Position numbers and translations under genes: made by a program. Source: Polyangia bacterium (lineage in GTDB: Bacteria; Myxococcota_A; Polyangia; Nannocystales; Nannocystaceae). Taken from it: DNA of 64,000 bases. The stretch lies in contig JAUIKS010000019.1 of assembly GCA_030430565.1 (NCBI GenBank), positions 1 to 64,000 of the forward strand, written 5' to 3'. How positions within the stretch are numbered: position 1 is the first letter of the stretch; each line of letters starts with the position of its first letter. The notes under the pieces were generated by a model. The model worked only from the letters and a program-made list of their open reading frames with translations. It had not been told where the DNA came from and searched no databases. Positions 46,640 to 53,602 of this stretch are shown piece after piece.

Positions 46640-46904
46640 AGAACGGCGCCGGCGCCAACGCCAGCGCGCGCCGCTCAGCGGCCTCGAGGGCCAGGCGAGC
46701 CCGCTCGTGGCGCTGCGCGAGCGTCTCGCCCTGCGGGGGCGTGAACGTCGGGCGCGTCGCCACGCGAGCGCGGCGCGCCGGTCGCCGCGTCGAGCTCTGC
46801 GCGCGCGAGCGCGTCCGCGCCCGGCCGCGCCCACGACGTCAGCCCGAGCGCGACGATCAGCCCGAGCGCGCGTCGCCGAGTCGATCGCCCGCGCCTGCCC
46901 GATT
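46640..46904 (-). pseudogene. Possible frameshifted small secreted protein
   Basis: One frame reads an Arg-rich start and signal-like LGLIVALGLTSWARPGADALA. A second frame from the GTG at 46763 reads ATRPTFTPPQGETLAQRHER and a charged Ala-rich helix. Joined by a single frameshift near 46770 they would form one exported ~80-residue protein ending at the methyltransferase gene. Each half looks protein-like while the alternatives look random, but the evidence is compositional only. Confidence 0.3.
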
Positions 46905-47009
46905 TGACATGTTGTTTCGCGCGCCCGTGGTCGCGGCGCGGCGCGCGATCGAGCGTGGGCGCGCGGATCGGGGCGTACCTTCGAGCGCGGCGCGAGTGTG
47001 CGCGCGTGA

Positions 47010-47015
47010 TACCCT
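47010..47015 (+). promoter_or_regulatory. -10 box TACCCT, leaderless-type spacing
   Basis: Six nucleotides before the ATG at 47022. Confidence 0.5.
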
Positions 47016-47021
47016 GAGTCC

Positions 47022-47345
47022 ATGTCTGTACAGCTCGCGCGGGAAGACGCCCTCCGGCTCATGCGCTTCGTCTGCGCCTTCGCCTGGGCCGATCTCGAGA
47101 TTCAGCAGGCGGAGCGCGAGTTCGTCAGCAAGCTCATCAAGGCCCTCGAGCTCGAGGACGACCGCGCCAAGATCCTCCGCTGGCTCGAGAGCCCGCCGCC
47201 GGCCGAGGAGGTCGACCCGACCCTCGTGCCCCGCAACCACCGCGCCCTGGTGCTCGACGCGGCGCGCCACGTGTTCGAGGCCGACGGCGTGATCCACCCG
47301 AACGAGCGCGCGCAGTTCGATCTGCTCGAGCAGCTGCTGTGCTGA
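47022..47345 (+). CDS. TerB-like small acidic helical protein
   Basis: 107 aa, all-helical and acidic. LMRFVCAFAWADLEIQQAER followed by FVSKLIKALEL and a second EADGVIHPNERAQF segment match the two-fold repeat of TerB/DjlA-N domains, where Asp/Glu pairs bind metal. It is shorter than classical TerB (about 150 aa). No tellurite genes are nearby, so the role is unknown. Confidence 0.65.
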   Translation: MSVQLAREDALRLMRFVCAFAWADLEIQQAEREFVSKLIKALELEDDRAKILRWLESPPPAEEVDPTLVPRNHRALVLDAARHVFEADGVIHPNERAQFDLLEQLLC

Positions 47346-47393
47346 TCCGGCCGTCTCGAGCGGCCCGTCTGTTTTAAAAACACCAGCGCTTGC

Positions 47394-47399
47394 TAGGCT
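47394..47399 (+). promoter_or_regulatory. -10 box TAGGCT, leaderless-type spacing
   Basis: Seven nucleotides before the ATG at 47407. An AT-rich TGTTTTAAAAACA palindrome lies just upstream (around 47370-47382) and could be an operator. Confidence 0.5.
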
Positions 47400-47406
47400 G
47401 GGGCCG

Positions 47407-47699
47407 ATGGCTCGCGTACGCCGCGTTCGCACCGTGAACCCGATCTCCCCGGCGAAGTGCAAGCGCGCCGCGCTGCGCCTCTTCGACGCGATCCTCACCG
47501 AGCCCGAGACCACCTGGCGACGCGAGACCTACCTCGGCACGCTCGGCGGCTTCGACGGAGCAAGGCACGCGCTACTCGGTCGACTTTGACGACGCGCTGC
47601 TGGAGCGCGTGTACGAGCGCGTCCACGAGATCGACTGCTACGGCGTCGAGGACAGCCTGTCACGCTCGCGCGCATCATCACGAGCGCGTCACGGCGGCG
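47407..47699 (+). pseudogene. Small protein gene broken by a frameshift
   Basis: The first frame begins with a plausible promoter and reads ISPAKCKRAALRLFDAILTE, then GTLGGFDG, and then degenerates to a stop at 47589. A different frame from about 47556 reads RYSVDFDDALLERVYERVHE and IDCYGVEDS, acidic and protein-like. A one-base loss near 47555 explains both. It may be real decay or a base-call error. No family recognised. The 3' end meets the convergent PQQ-propeller gene. Confidence 0.5.
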
Positions 47700-49343
47700 T
47701 CACCCGGGCCAGCGAAGCCGCAGCACGCCGGTGTAGGTCGAGACCAGCAGCTCGCCGTCCGCCCAGGAGAGCGCGCTGAAGTACCGCTTGGTCTGCGGCG
47801 CGCTGCGGCGGATCACGACGCCGGTCGCCGGGTCTAGCTCGAGCAACGAGTGGGTCGAGAGCACCAGCAGCCGCCCCTCCGGCGTCACGCAGACGTCGGC
47901 GGAGTCGCCGATATAGCGCCACAGCACCGCGCCGTCGTCGAGCGAGACGCGAACGATCGCGTTCGCGCCGACCACCAAGATATCGTCGTCGATGACGCGC
48001 ACGGACTGCGGCGCGCCCGTGTCGAGCACGTCGACGCGCCAGCGCGGCGTGCCCGTGCGCAGCGCGAGCAGCTCGACGCGCGCGTGATGACGTCCGCTCC
48101 AGCCGAGCGCGACCAGCTCGCCGCCGCCGACATCGAACACGCCCTGCAGCACCGCCGCGTCCTGCTTCAGCGATTGACGCCACGCGACCGCGCCGTCCTC
48201 CGGCTCCCACGCGATCACCTCGACGCTGCAGGAGGTGCCGACGAAGCGCTCGCCGCAGGCGATCAGCGTATCCGAGAACTCCTCCTCGACCGCCGCGTGC
48301 GCTGACGCGTAGCGCCACGCGGAGACGCCGGTCTCGAGTTCGAAGCCGTAGATGTACCCGTCGCTCGAGGCCAGCGCGCCGTGGTGGTCGTCGTCCATCA
48401 GCGCGGGCGTCCACAGCCCAGGGCTCTTGGCGACGCTCACCCGGGTCTTCCACACGAGATCGCCGCTGCTCGCCTCGATCGCCCACAGCTGCCCCGAGAA
48501 GTCCGCGACGTACAGCAGCTCGCCGTGCAGAACAGGCGTGTGGTAGGCGCAGTCGCCGAGCAACACCTTCCACTCGGGCGTGCCCTTGACGGCGTCAAGC
48601 GCGACGACCTTGTCGGTGCAGGTGGTGATCACGAGGCCGCCCGAGGACAGCGGACGCGTGGGCGACAAGACGGTCGAGATTCGCCGGCTCCAGGCGCGGA
48701 TCTTCTCGAGGTTCACGATCTCGGGCTCTCCCTCGAGCGCCACCGCGGCGCGCCGCTTCGCGGGCTTTTTCTTGGCGACTTTCTTCTTCGTCGCCCGCTT
48801 CTTCGCGGCTTTTTTCTTCGTCGCCCGCTTCTTCGTCGCGGCTTTTTTCTTCGCCGCCCGCTTCTTCGCGGGCTTCTTCTTCGCGGGCTTCTTCTTCGCG
48901 GGCTTCTTCTTCGCGGCTTTTTTCTTCGCCGCCTTCTTCTTCACCGCCTTCTTCTTCGCGGCTTTTTTCTTCACCGCCTTCTTCTTCGCGGCTTTTTTCT
49001 TCACCGCCTTCTTCTTCGCGGCTTTTTTCTTCACCGCCTTTTTCTTCGCGGCTTTTTTCTTCACCGCCTTCTTCTTGGCGGCTTTCTTCTTCACCGCCTT
49101 TTTCTTGGCGGCTTTTTTCTTCTTCGCGGTCTTCTTCTTCGCGGTCTTCTTCTTCGCGGCTTTTTTCTTCACCGCCTTCTTCTTGGCGACCTTCTTCTTC
49201 GCAGTCTTCTTCTTGGCGACCTTCTTCGCCGCCTTCTTCTTCGCCGTCTTCTTCTTCGCGGCAGCTCGCTTCGTCGCCTTCTTCTTCTTGACGGTCTTCC
49301 GCTTGACAGCCTTCTTCTTCCGCGACTTGGTGCTGCTCGCCAT
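47700..49343 (-). CDS. Histone-H1-like Lys/Ala repeat domain fused to a PQQ-type beta-propeller
   Basis: 547 aa. Residues about 5-205 are almost only Lys and Ala with some Thr, Val, Pro and Arg (KKKAAKKKA-type units), like the C-terminal tails of bacterial and eukaryotic H1-like proteins that coat DNA. Residues about 215-545 form a propeller of PQQ/YWTD-like blades (VVALDAVKGTPEWKVLLG, LWAIEASSGDLVWKTRVS, IYGFELETGVSAWRYASA). No signal peptide; a nucleoid-associated protein with a protein-binding propeller is the best inference. ATG at 49343 follows GGGAG. This fusion is unusual. Confidence 0.8.
   Translation of the reverse strand: MASSTKSRKKKAVKRKTVKKKKATKRAAAKKKTAKKKAAKKVAKKKTAKKKVAKKKAVKKKAAKKKTAKKKTAKKKKAAKKKAVKKKAAKKKAVKKKAAKKKAVKKKAAKKKAVKKKAAKKKAVKKKAAKKKAVKKKAAKKKAAKKKPAKKKPAKKKPAKKRAAKKKAATKKRATKKKAAKKRATKKKVAKKKPAKRRAAVALEGEPEIVNLEKIRAWSRRISTVLSPTRPLSSGGLVITTCTDKVVALDAVKGTPEWKVLLGDCAYHTPVLHGELLYVADFSGQLWAIEASSGDLVWKTRVSVAKSPGLWTPALMDDDHHGALASSDGYIYGFELETGVSAWRYASAHAAVEEEFSDTLIACGERFVGTSCSVEVIAWEPEDGAVAWRQSLKQDAAVLQGVFDVGGGELVALGWSGRHHARVELLALRTGTPRWRVDVLDTGAPQSVRVIDDDILVVGANAIVRVSLDDGAVLWRYIGDSADVCVTPEGRLLVLSTHSLLELDPATGVVIRRSAPQTKRYFSALSWADGELLVSTYTGVLRLRWPG
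48751..49335 (-). repeat. Lys/Ala-encoding degenerate tandem repeat
   Basis: About 580 bp of GCGAAGAAGAAGGC-like units, read as KKKAAKKKA on the minus strand. It is internal to the fusion gene and prone to expansion or contraction. Confidence 0.9.
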
Positions 49344-49391
49344 CGTCTACTCCCGCGCTGGACCGCAGTGTACGGGAGCTTGCCTGTAGGG

Positions 49392-49865
49392 TCAGGTCCG
49401 ATCGCGCAGCCCGACCCAGACCGCGCCGGCGAGCGCGGGCAGGGCGAGGAGGTCGCTCGGGTCCGCGACCGAGGAGACCGGGTGATAGGCGGGCGCGGCG
49501 AGGCCCGTGATCCAGCAACCGATCGCGCGCGCGGCCCACAGCGGACCGCCGACGCCGTGCCCGTAGGCTGCGGTCGCGGGCGCCCAGAGCTGCACCGCCG
49601 TGAACGCGAGCGCGGTCGCCAGCGCGCACAGGATCACCGCGCGCCGGGAGAGCACGCGGCCGCGCGCGACCTCGAGGGCGGCGACAAGCAGCAGCGGGAA
49701 GAACACGAGGCCGCCGATGTCGCTCAGCTTGCCTGTCCAAAAGTTGTTGTAGGCGTACTTCCACCACTGGTTGTTGAGGATGACGACGGCCATCGCGGTC
49801 AGCGGCAGCGCGCGCGCGAGGCAGTCTCCGGGTCCAAGCGTGCGGGTCGCGGTCTCGGCGGTCAT
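49392..49865 (-). CDS. Four-helix membrane protein of unknown function
   Basis: 157 aa with about four hydrophobic segments (LPLTAMAVVILNNQWWKYAY, IGGLVFFPLLLVAALEVA, AVILCALATALAFTAVQLW, LLALPALAGAVWVGL). NFWTGKLSDIGGLVFFPLLL is a distinctive conserved-looking loop. A CAGGAG ribosome site lies 8 nt before the ATG. It follows the small secreted protein gene 49933-50595 on the same strand. Confidence 0.65.
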   Translation of the reverse strand: MTAETATRTLGPGDCLARALPLTAMAVVILNNQWWKYAYNNFWTGKLSDIGGLVFFPLLLVAALEVARGRVLSRRAVILCALATALAFTAVQLWAPATAAYGHGVGGPLWAARAIGCWITGLAAPAYHPVSSVADPSDLLALPALAGAVWVGLRDRT

Positions 49866-49932
49866 CGTCTGGCTCCTGTCGGGTCGTGGGTCTGCGCGGG
49901 GTCGGCCTTCGGCGCGTGTTCGAGCGGGCGGC

Positions 49933-50595
49933 TCAGGCGTCGGCCCCGAACAGCTGGTGGCTCATCTCGAGCTCCGCGTCGGTGTGCTCACCGTCCCAGC
50001 GCCAGTAGTCGGCGGCGGCGACGGCCTCCCAGCTCAGGTCCAGGGTCTCGCCCTCGGCGAGCGGGCGGCTGGTGGTGAACTTGACGACGAAGCGGTAGTC
50101 GCAGTTGAAGCTGTCGGCGCAGGCGTGCGGGAAGCCGGTGATGTTGAGCACCTCGAGCGCGCTGTCGACTCGGTGCACGTAGGGGCCGCCGTAGCTGTAG
50201 TCTTCGCCCGCGAGCGCGTCGTCGCTCGCCTCGCCGCCCTCGTCGCTCGGCGCCTCGCTGCCCTCGATCAGCGGGATGCGCACCGTGGTGGTCGCGTCGC
50301 TGAGGATGACATCGGCGGGCGTGATCTTGGCGATCAGCTCGAGCGGCTCGTCGGTGGCGCCGGTCAGCTCGGCCTCGTGGATGACGAGCGCCGCGTGCAG
50401 GTCCGCGCGCGCGCCGTCCGACTCGCCGGAGGTCGCGGCCTCGAGCACGTACGTGAGCTCGTCATCCGCCTCCATCACGTCGGCCTGCGCCTCCGTCCCG
50501 GTGGTGCGGATGATCTGGTGCTGGTCGTAGCTCTCGGCGATCGAGGCGACGGTTCCAACGAGCAGGGCGGCGAGGACAAGCGGGCGATTCTTCAT
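49933..50595 (-). CDS. Small secreted protein of unknown function
   Basis: 220 aa. The signal peptide is clear (MKNRPLVLAALLVGTVASIA). The mature domain is acidic with alternating beta-type segments (LIAKITPADVILSDATTTVR, LEVLNITGFPHACADSFNCD) and one likely disulfide (CADSFNC). A GGAG ribosome site precedes the ATG. No homologue recognised. Confidence 0.7.
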   Translation of the reverse strand: MKNRPLVLAALLVGTVASIAESYDQHQIIRTTGTEAQADVMEADDELTYVLEAATSGESDGARADLHAALVIHEAELTGATDEPLELIAKITPADVILSDATTTVRIPLIEGSEAPSDEGGEASDDALAGEDYSYGGPYVHRVDSALEVLNITGFPHACADSFNCDYRFVVKFTTSRPLAEGETLDLSWEAVAAADYWRWDGEHTDAELEMSHQLFGADA

Positions 50596-50802
50596 GACGG
50601 GCTCTCCGGGATACGCACGGGTAGTCACCGCCCCCCGCTCGTGGTTCACCCCGGGGCTCGAGAAATTTTGAGCGCCGCGAGCTCGACGATTCCGCGCGCG
50701 CGCAGGCGCGTGGACGCGCGCCCCCGAGCGCAGCCCGAGCCATCGGCAAATTGAGCGCCGCGCTTCGCCCGGCCCGAAGTCCTGTACGATACCGAGGCCT
50801 CC

Positions 50803-52209
50803 GTGAGCGCTCCCGCGTCCAGCCTCTCCGAGCCCTCCGGCGACGCGCCACGCGGGATGTCGCGTGCTCACGCGGTCTCGCCCTTCAGCGGAGAATTCAG
50901 CGATCCGGCGCTGGAGCGCGAGTATCTCTCGGCGAGCTGGGAGCGCCGCTCGAGCCAGATCGCGACGACCTGCCTGATCGGCGCCGCGGCCTTCCTCGCC
51001 ACCATCGGCATCGACCTCACCGATCAGGCGGGCAGCCCGTGGCTCGCGGTGGCCGTGCTCATGCGCGTGATCACGGCGCTGACGCTGATCGGCCTGAGCC
51101 TGTGGTTTCGCCGGCTCTCGAGCTACCGCCCGCGCGCTGACGTCGCGCTGCTCGCCGTCAGCTTCGTGGTCGCGGCGGCCTTCGTGGCCGCGACCTACCC
51201 GCTGCGCGATCGCCTGATGTACGTGCTGCTGTCGGCGCTGGTGCTGACGGTCGCCAACTACGTGTTCCTGCCGAACCGCCTGCGCTACAGCGCGGCCGCC
51301 GGGGTGTGCATGGCCGCGCTGATGTTCGTGTTCCACGTGCGCCTCAGCGCCGCGCCCGCCGGCGAGAAGAGCCTGAGCGTGCTGCTGCTCCTGTGCACCA
51401 ACCTGCTCGGCGTGCAGTTCATCCGCGTGATCGGCCGATCGCTGCGGGAGGTCTACGCGACCTCGCGCGCGCTCGAGCACGCGATCGCGCAGCGCAGCCG
51501 GGCCGAGGAGGCCGCCGCGGTCGACCGGGCGAAGACCCAGTTCTACATGAACATCAACCACGGGCTGCGCACGCCGATCAACGGGATCATCGGCTACATC
51601 GAGCTGATCGAGGAGGACATCGCCGAGGGTGATCTCGACACGCTGCGATCCGATCTGCAGCGGGTGCGCGTCTCGAGCCTGCGCCTGCAGCGGACGCTCG
51701 GCAGCATCCTCGAGCTCTCGCGCCTCGAGTCCGACCGCGTGCCCGTCAGGCCGACGCGCGTCTCGATCGACGCGCTCGCGCGCGAGCTCATCGAGCCGCT
51801 GCGCGAGCGCGCGCGCGCGCGCGGCAACACCCTCGAGTACACGAGCGCCCAGCTCGAGTTCACCAGCGACGCGGCGCTGGTCCAGCGCTGCCTCGCGACG
51901 CTGCTCGACAACGCGATCCAATTCACGGAGCAGGGCGTCATCACGCTGTCCGCGACGCGCGGCTCGAGCGGCGCGATCCAGCTGCGCGTGCGCGACACGG
52001 GCGTGGGCATCCCCGAGCACGTCCAGAGCTCGATCTTCGACGCGTTCACGCGCGCCGACGAGTCGACGATCGGGACCGCGCCGAGGACCGGGCTGAGCCT
52101 GGCGGTGACGCACAAGATCTGCGAGCTGCTCGGCGGGCGCGTCACGGTCGAGAGCAGCCCCGAGCGCGGCTCGTGCTTCACGCTCGAGCTCCCGGACATG
52201 TCCGAATAG
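50803..52209 (+). CDS. Membrane-bound sensor histidine kinase
   Basis: 468 aa from a GTG preceded by TACGAT 12 nt upstream. About six transmembrane helices span residues 40-200. The HisKA box has the phosphorylated His at residue 253, in FYMNINHGLRTPINGIIGYI (NHGLRTP instead of the usual SHELRTP). The HATPase domain has the N box TLLDNAIQFTEQG, G1 as RDTGVGIPEH and a G2-like APRTGLSLAVTHKICELLGG. No adjacent response regulator is present, so it is an orphan kinase, common in myxobacteria. The signal sensed by the membrane part is unknown. Confidence 0.9.
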   Translation: MSAPASSLSEPSGDAPRGMSRAHAVSPFSGEFSDPALEREYLSASWERRSSQIATTCLIGAAAFLATIGIDLTDQAGSPWLAVAVLMRVITALTLIGLSLWFRRLSSYRPRADVALLAVSFVVAAAFVAATYPLRDRLMYVLLSALVLTVANYVFLPNRLRYSAAAGVCMAALMFVFHVRLSAAPAGEKSLSVLLLLCTNLLGVQFIRVIGRSLREVYATSRALEHAIAQRSRAEEAAAVDRAKTQFYMNINHGLRTPINGIIGYIELIEEDIAEGDLDTLRSDLQRVRVSSLRLQRTLGSILELSRLESDRVPVRPTRVSIDALARELIEPLRERARARGNTLEYTSAQLEFTSDAALVQRCLATLLDNAIQFTEQGVITLSATRGSSGAIQLRVRDTGVGIPEHVQSSIFDAFTRADESTIGTAPRTGLSLAVTHKICELLGGRVTVESSPERGSCFTLELPDMSE

Positions 52210-52218
52210 ACACTCGTT
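52196..52218. repeat. ACATGTC...AGACACTC element overlapping a stop codon
   Basis: ACATGTCCGAATAGACACTC begins inside the last codons of the kinase, whose stop TAG is part of it. Nearly the same sequence lies just after the stop at 19237. Confidence 0.45.
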
Positions 52219-53602
52219 ACGGGGCGCGCCCCGCGAGCAGCCGCTCCTCGAGCGCGCGCTTCGCCTGGTCCTCGATCCGGTAGGCCTCGTCGCGCAGCCG
52301 CGCGGCGCGGGCGATCTGCTCGCCGACGGCGGCCACCTCGGCTCGTGACGCGAGCGGGACCGGCGTCCGCGCGAGCGCGGTCGGGTGGAGGTCTTGCTGC
52401 TTCGAACCAGTCGCGCAGGCGCGCAGCAGCCGAAACGCGACGCGGCTGCGCAAGAACGCGTACAGCCAGCCGTCGAAGCCGGCGATCGCGTCGACGCGCA
52501 GGATGTCGCCCGAGAACAGCCAGCGCGACGCGAGCTCGCCCACGTGCTGCGCGCGACAGAACACCTCGGACTCGCCGAACGTCCCGCGCGCGGCCACGAG
52601 CGTCATGCCCGGCCTGCAGAAGGCCGCGCGCGGGATGCCGGCCCGCGCGACGAGTCGCCCCTCGGGCACGTAGCGAAACAGCTGACGCTGACCGATGAGC
52701 CGCGCCGCGTGGGGCGGCGAGGCGTCGACGCGGGTGAAGGACGGGCCCTTGCGCAGGGAGCCCGGCTTCACGAGCTCCGCCAACGTCGCGTGCGGGACCG
52801 CCCGGACGCGCGCGGCCAGCCGACGCGCGCGCGGCGAGTAGCTCCACGCCCGCAGCGAGTCGAGGCGCGCGGACGTCACGAAGCCGTGGTCGCGACCCCA
52901 GCCGCGCCACGCCCCCTCGGCGAGCGGCTCCACGCCCGCCGCGTCGAACACCCGCTGTGTCGCCGCCTTGATCATCCGCTGCGACTCGCTGCGCAGCTCG
53001 CAGGCCCGCCAGCACGCGCCGCCGATCCTCCGCCGCGTCGCCGCGTCGAGCCAAGGGACGCGGACCTGGGCGACGTGCTCGGGCTCGACGTGCTTGACGC
53101 TGGTCGCGTAGGTGAACTTGCGGATCGCGACGCGCCCGACCGCGGCGCCGAGGAACGCGCCGAGGTAGCCGGCGTCGTCGGGGTCGCGCGCGACGACGCG
53201 GATCAGGTCGTCCGACCCCACCACGCCGTCCTGATCGGGGCGGATCATCGTCGCCCAGCCGAGGTTCACGCCCGAGCGGGTCACCACGGTCACGCCCGCG
53301 CGCAGCTCGAGCGCGCGCAGCCGCGCGCCGTGCACGGCGCTGATCCGTCGACAGCCCCAGTAGTCGCTGCGGTCTAGATCCGAGGCCGAGACGTAGGGCC
53401 GGCTGTGCGCGATCGAGTCGCTGTACACGCGCTTGAAGATGCCGCCCTTGAAGCAGCGCGCGCGCGCGCCGATCGACACCTGCTCCCCGGGCCATGTCTC
53501 TAGCGCGGTCGTCAACGCATGATCGCTGGAGAGGTAGAAGCCGCCGTTGAGGCGCAGCAGCGCGCCGTCGAGCGCGGACGCCTCGACGACGCCGACCCTC
53601 AC
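52217..53602 (-). CDS. Type I restriction-modification specificity (S)-like subunit
   Basis: 461 aa from a GTG that overlaps the methylase stop (GTGA). It is a two-lobed protein with weakly repeated target-recognition-domain features: SGVNLGWATMIRPDQDGVV in the first half and AARGTFGESEVFCRAQHVG with FSGDILRVDAIAGFDGWLYAF in the second. Each lobe is followed by a long helix, the last being EVAAVGEQIARAARLRDEAY, as in HsdS. It would give the methylase its DNA sequence specificity. No separate HsdR helicase subunit is in the window. Confidence 0.75.
   Translation of the reverse strand: MRVGVVEASALDGALLRLNGGFYLSSDHALTTALETWPGEQVSIGARARCFKGGIFKRVYSDSIAHSRPYVSASDLDRSDYWGCRRISAVHGARLRALELRAGVTVVTRSGVNLGWATMIRPDQDGVVGSDDLIRVVARDPDDAGYLGAFLGAAVGRVAIRKFTYATSVKHVEPEHVAQVRVPWLDAATRRRIGGACWRACELRSESQRMIKAATQRVFDAAGVEPLAEGAWRGWGRDHGFVTSARLDSLRAWSYSPRARRLAARVRAVPHATLAELVKPGSLRKGPSFTRVDASPPHAARLIGQRQLFRYVPEGRLVARAGIPRAAFCRPGMTLVAARGTFGESEVFCRAQHVGELASRWLFSGDILRVDAIAGFDGWLYAFLRSRVAFRLLRACATGSKQQDLHPTALARTPVPLASRAEVAAVGEQIARAARLRDEAYRIEDQAKRALEERLLAGRAP

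Larger units (their letters stand above)
46637..47021. other. Intergenic region with a probable decayed gene on the minus strand
   Basis: No intact gene. The right part carries the promoter of the TerB-like gene. GGCGCCGGCGCC just after the methyltransferase stop could form a terminator stem. Confidence 0.4.

Noticed and set aside
47587..47589. TGA at the end of the 47407 frame considered as a third Sec codon
   Set aside because: The frame after this TGA is Arg-rich and unlike protein, whereas a shifted frame continues sensibly; a frameshift is the better explanation.
49933..52113. 726-codon minus-strand open frame
   Set aside because: Only its last 220 codons (from 50595) have a signal peptide and protein-like composition; the rest is the antisense shadow of the histidine kinase gene.
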